NCBI GenBank assembly: GCA_003140115.1
Contig: PLIQ01000527.1
Coordinates: 1-6,034 of the forward strand
Origin: Actinomycetota bacterium
GTDB lineage: Bacteria; Actinomycetota; Actinomycetes; Streptosporangiales; Streptosporangiaceae
Length of the DNA stretch: 6,034 nt
Direction: 5' to 3'
The notes beneath the pieces are model-generated. The model was not told the DNA's origin, did no database searches, and worked only from the letters and a program-made list of their open reading frames with translations. The translations under genes were made by a program, and so were the position numbers. Numbering within the stretch: the stretch's first letter is position 1; the number at the start of each line of letters is the position of its first letter. Shown here one piece after another: positions 5,914-6,034 of the stretch.

Positions 5914-5978
5914 CGGTTATCCCAGGCTACGCGGGGCTCCTGATTACTCCATAAGTCGACTATTCCTATCGGTTATCC
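5914..5978. repeat. Paired CGGTTATCC direct repeat
   Basis: The 9-bp word CGGTTATCC occurs at 5914-5922 and again at 5970-5978, exactly 56 bp apart and in the same orientation, flanking a locally AT-richer patch. The second copy is followed by a partial echo, TGGTTAGG. This could be a pair of protein-binding sites for a promoter directed either way; function is unknown. Confidence 0.35.
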
Positions 5979-6034
5979 TGGTTAGGTCGGCGGCGGTGCA
6001 CGGCAGGCAGCGCCGGTAGAGACGGGCCGGTAGA

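Larger units (their letters stand above)
5587..6034. other. Non-coding upstream region of the c-di-GMP gene
   Basis: About 450 bp carry no convincing gene on either strand: the ORFs present have poor third-position GC and no recognisable protein motifs. Parts are clearly less GC-rich than the coding DNA, notably 5640-5745 and 5940-5985, as expected of promoter or regulatory DNA. It contains the palindrome at 5723-5744, clustered GCTCAAC repeats at 5661-5686, two copies of CGGTTATCC, and CCGGTAGA repeated at 6013 and 6027. TCAC half-site-like words occur at 5715, 5764, 5811, 5826 and 5845. I could not assign a consensus promoter with confidence, and no tRNA or terminator is seen. Confidence 0.6.

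Noticed and set aside
5637..5954. Plus-strand 105-codon ORF in the upstream region
   Set aside because: Codon usage is unlike the neighbouring genes, no ribosome binding site or protein family features are seen, and it runs through several putative regulatory repeats.

Overview
The window comes from a high-GC actinobacterium. Third codon positions are almost all G or C, GTG starts and GTGA/ATGA overlaps are used, and the acetolactate synthase proteins resemble what I remember of the Mycobacterium and Streptomyces enzymes. I cannot name the genus. Everything that looks like a real gene lies on the minus strand, so transcription runs from high to low coordinates.

Layout in the direction of transcription. 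Positions 6034-5587 are a non-coding stretch of about 450 bp that is less GC-rich than the rest. It holds a 22-bp palindrome, several short direct repeats and, at its end, a possible 10-codon ORF with a strong ribosome binding site that overlaps the next gene by 4 nt. Positions 5586-2836 encode a 916-residue membrane protein with many N-terminal transmembrane helices followed by PAS, GGDEF and EAL domains, which is a cyclic-di-GMP turnover architecture. Its GGDEF signature is altered to GSDEF and the inhibitory-site arginine is missing. The EAL catalytic residues look intact, so phosphodiesterase activity is the safer prediction.

Positions 2835-2626 are the leader of the branched-chain amino acid operon. 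In order they hold a promoter starting 18 bp after the upstream stop codon, a 15-codon leader peptide with an uninterrupted Ile-Leu-Val-Leu run, a hairpin overlapping the end of that peptide, and an intrinsic terminator with six U residues. This is a transcription attenuator, and the leader mRNA may be leaderless. Next come ilvB (2625-577, acetolactate synthase large subunit, with an unusual repeat-containing N-terminal extension) and ilvN (580-56, regulatory subunit), overlapping by 4 nt. The last 55 bases contain no terminator, so the operon probably continues, most likely into ilvC.

IlvB and IlvN together form acetohydroxyacid synthase, the first common enzyme of valine, leucine and isoleucine synthesis. 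The enzyme is expected to be controlled twice: by valine feedback through IlvN and by attenuation when charged Ile, Leu or Val tRNAs are plentiful. The c-di-GMP gene is adjacent and co-directional, with no terminator of its own visible. Its readthrough transcripts would have to pass the ilv attenuator. I see no clearly new defence or mobile system here. The most informative features are the attenuator, the altered GGDEF domain, the repeat-bearing IlvB N-terminus and the small ORF in front of the c-di-GMP gene.
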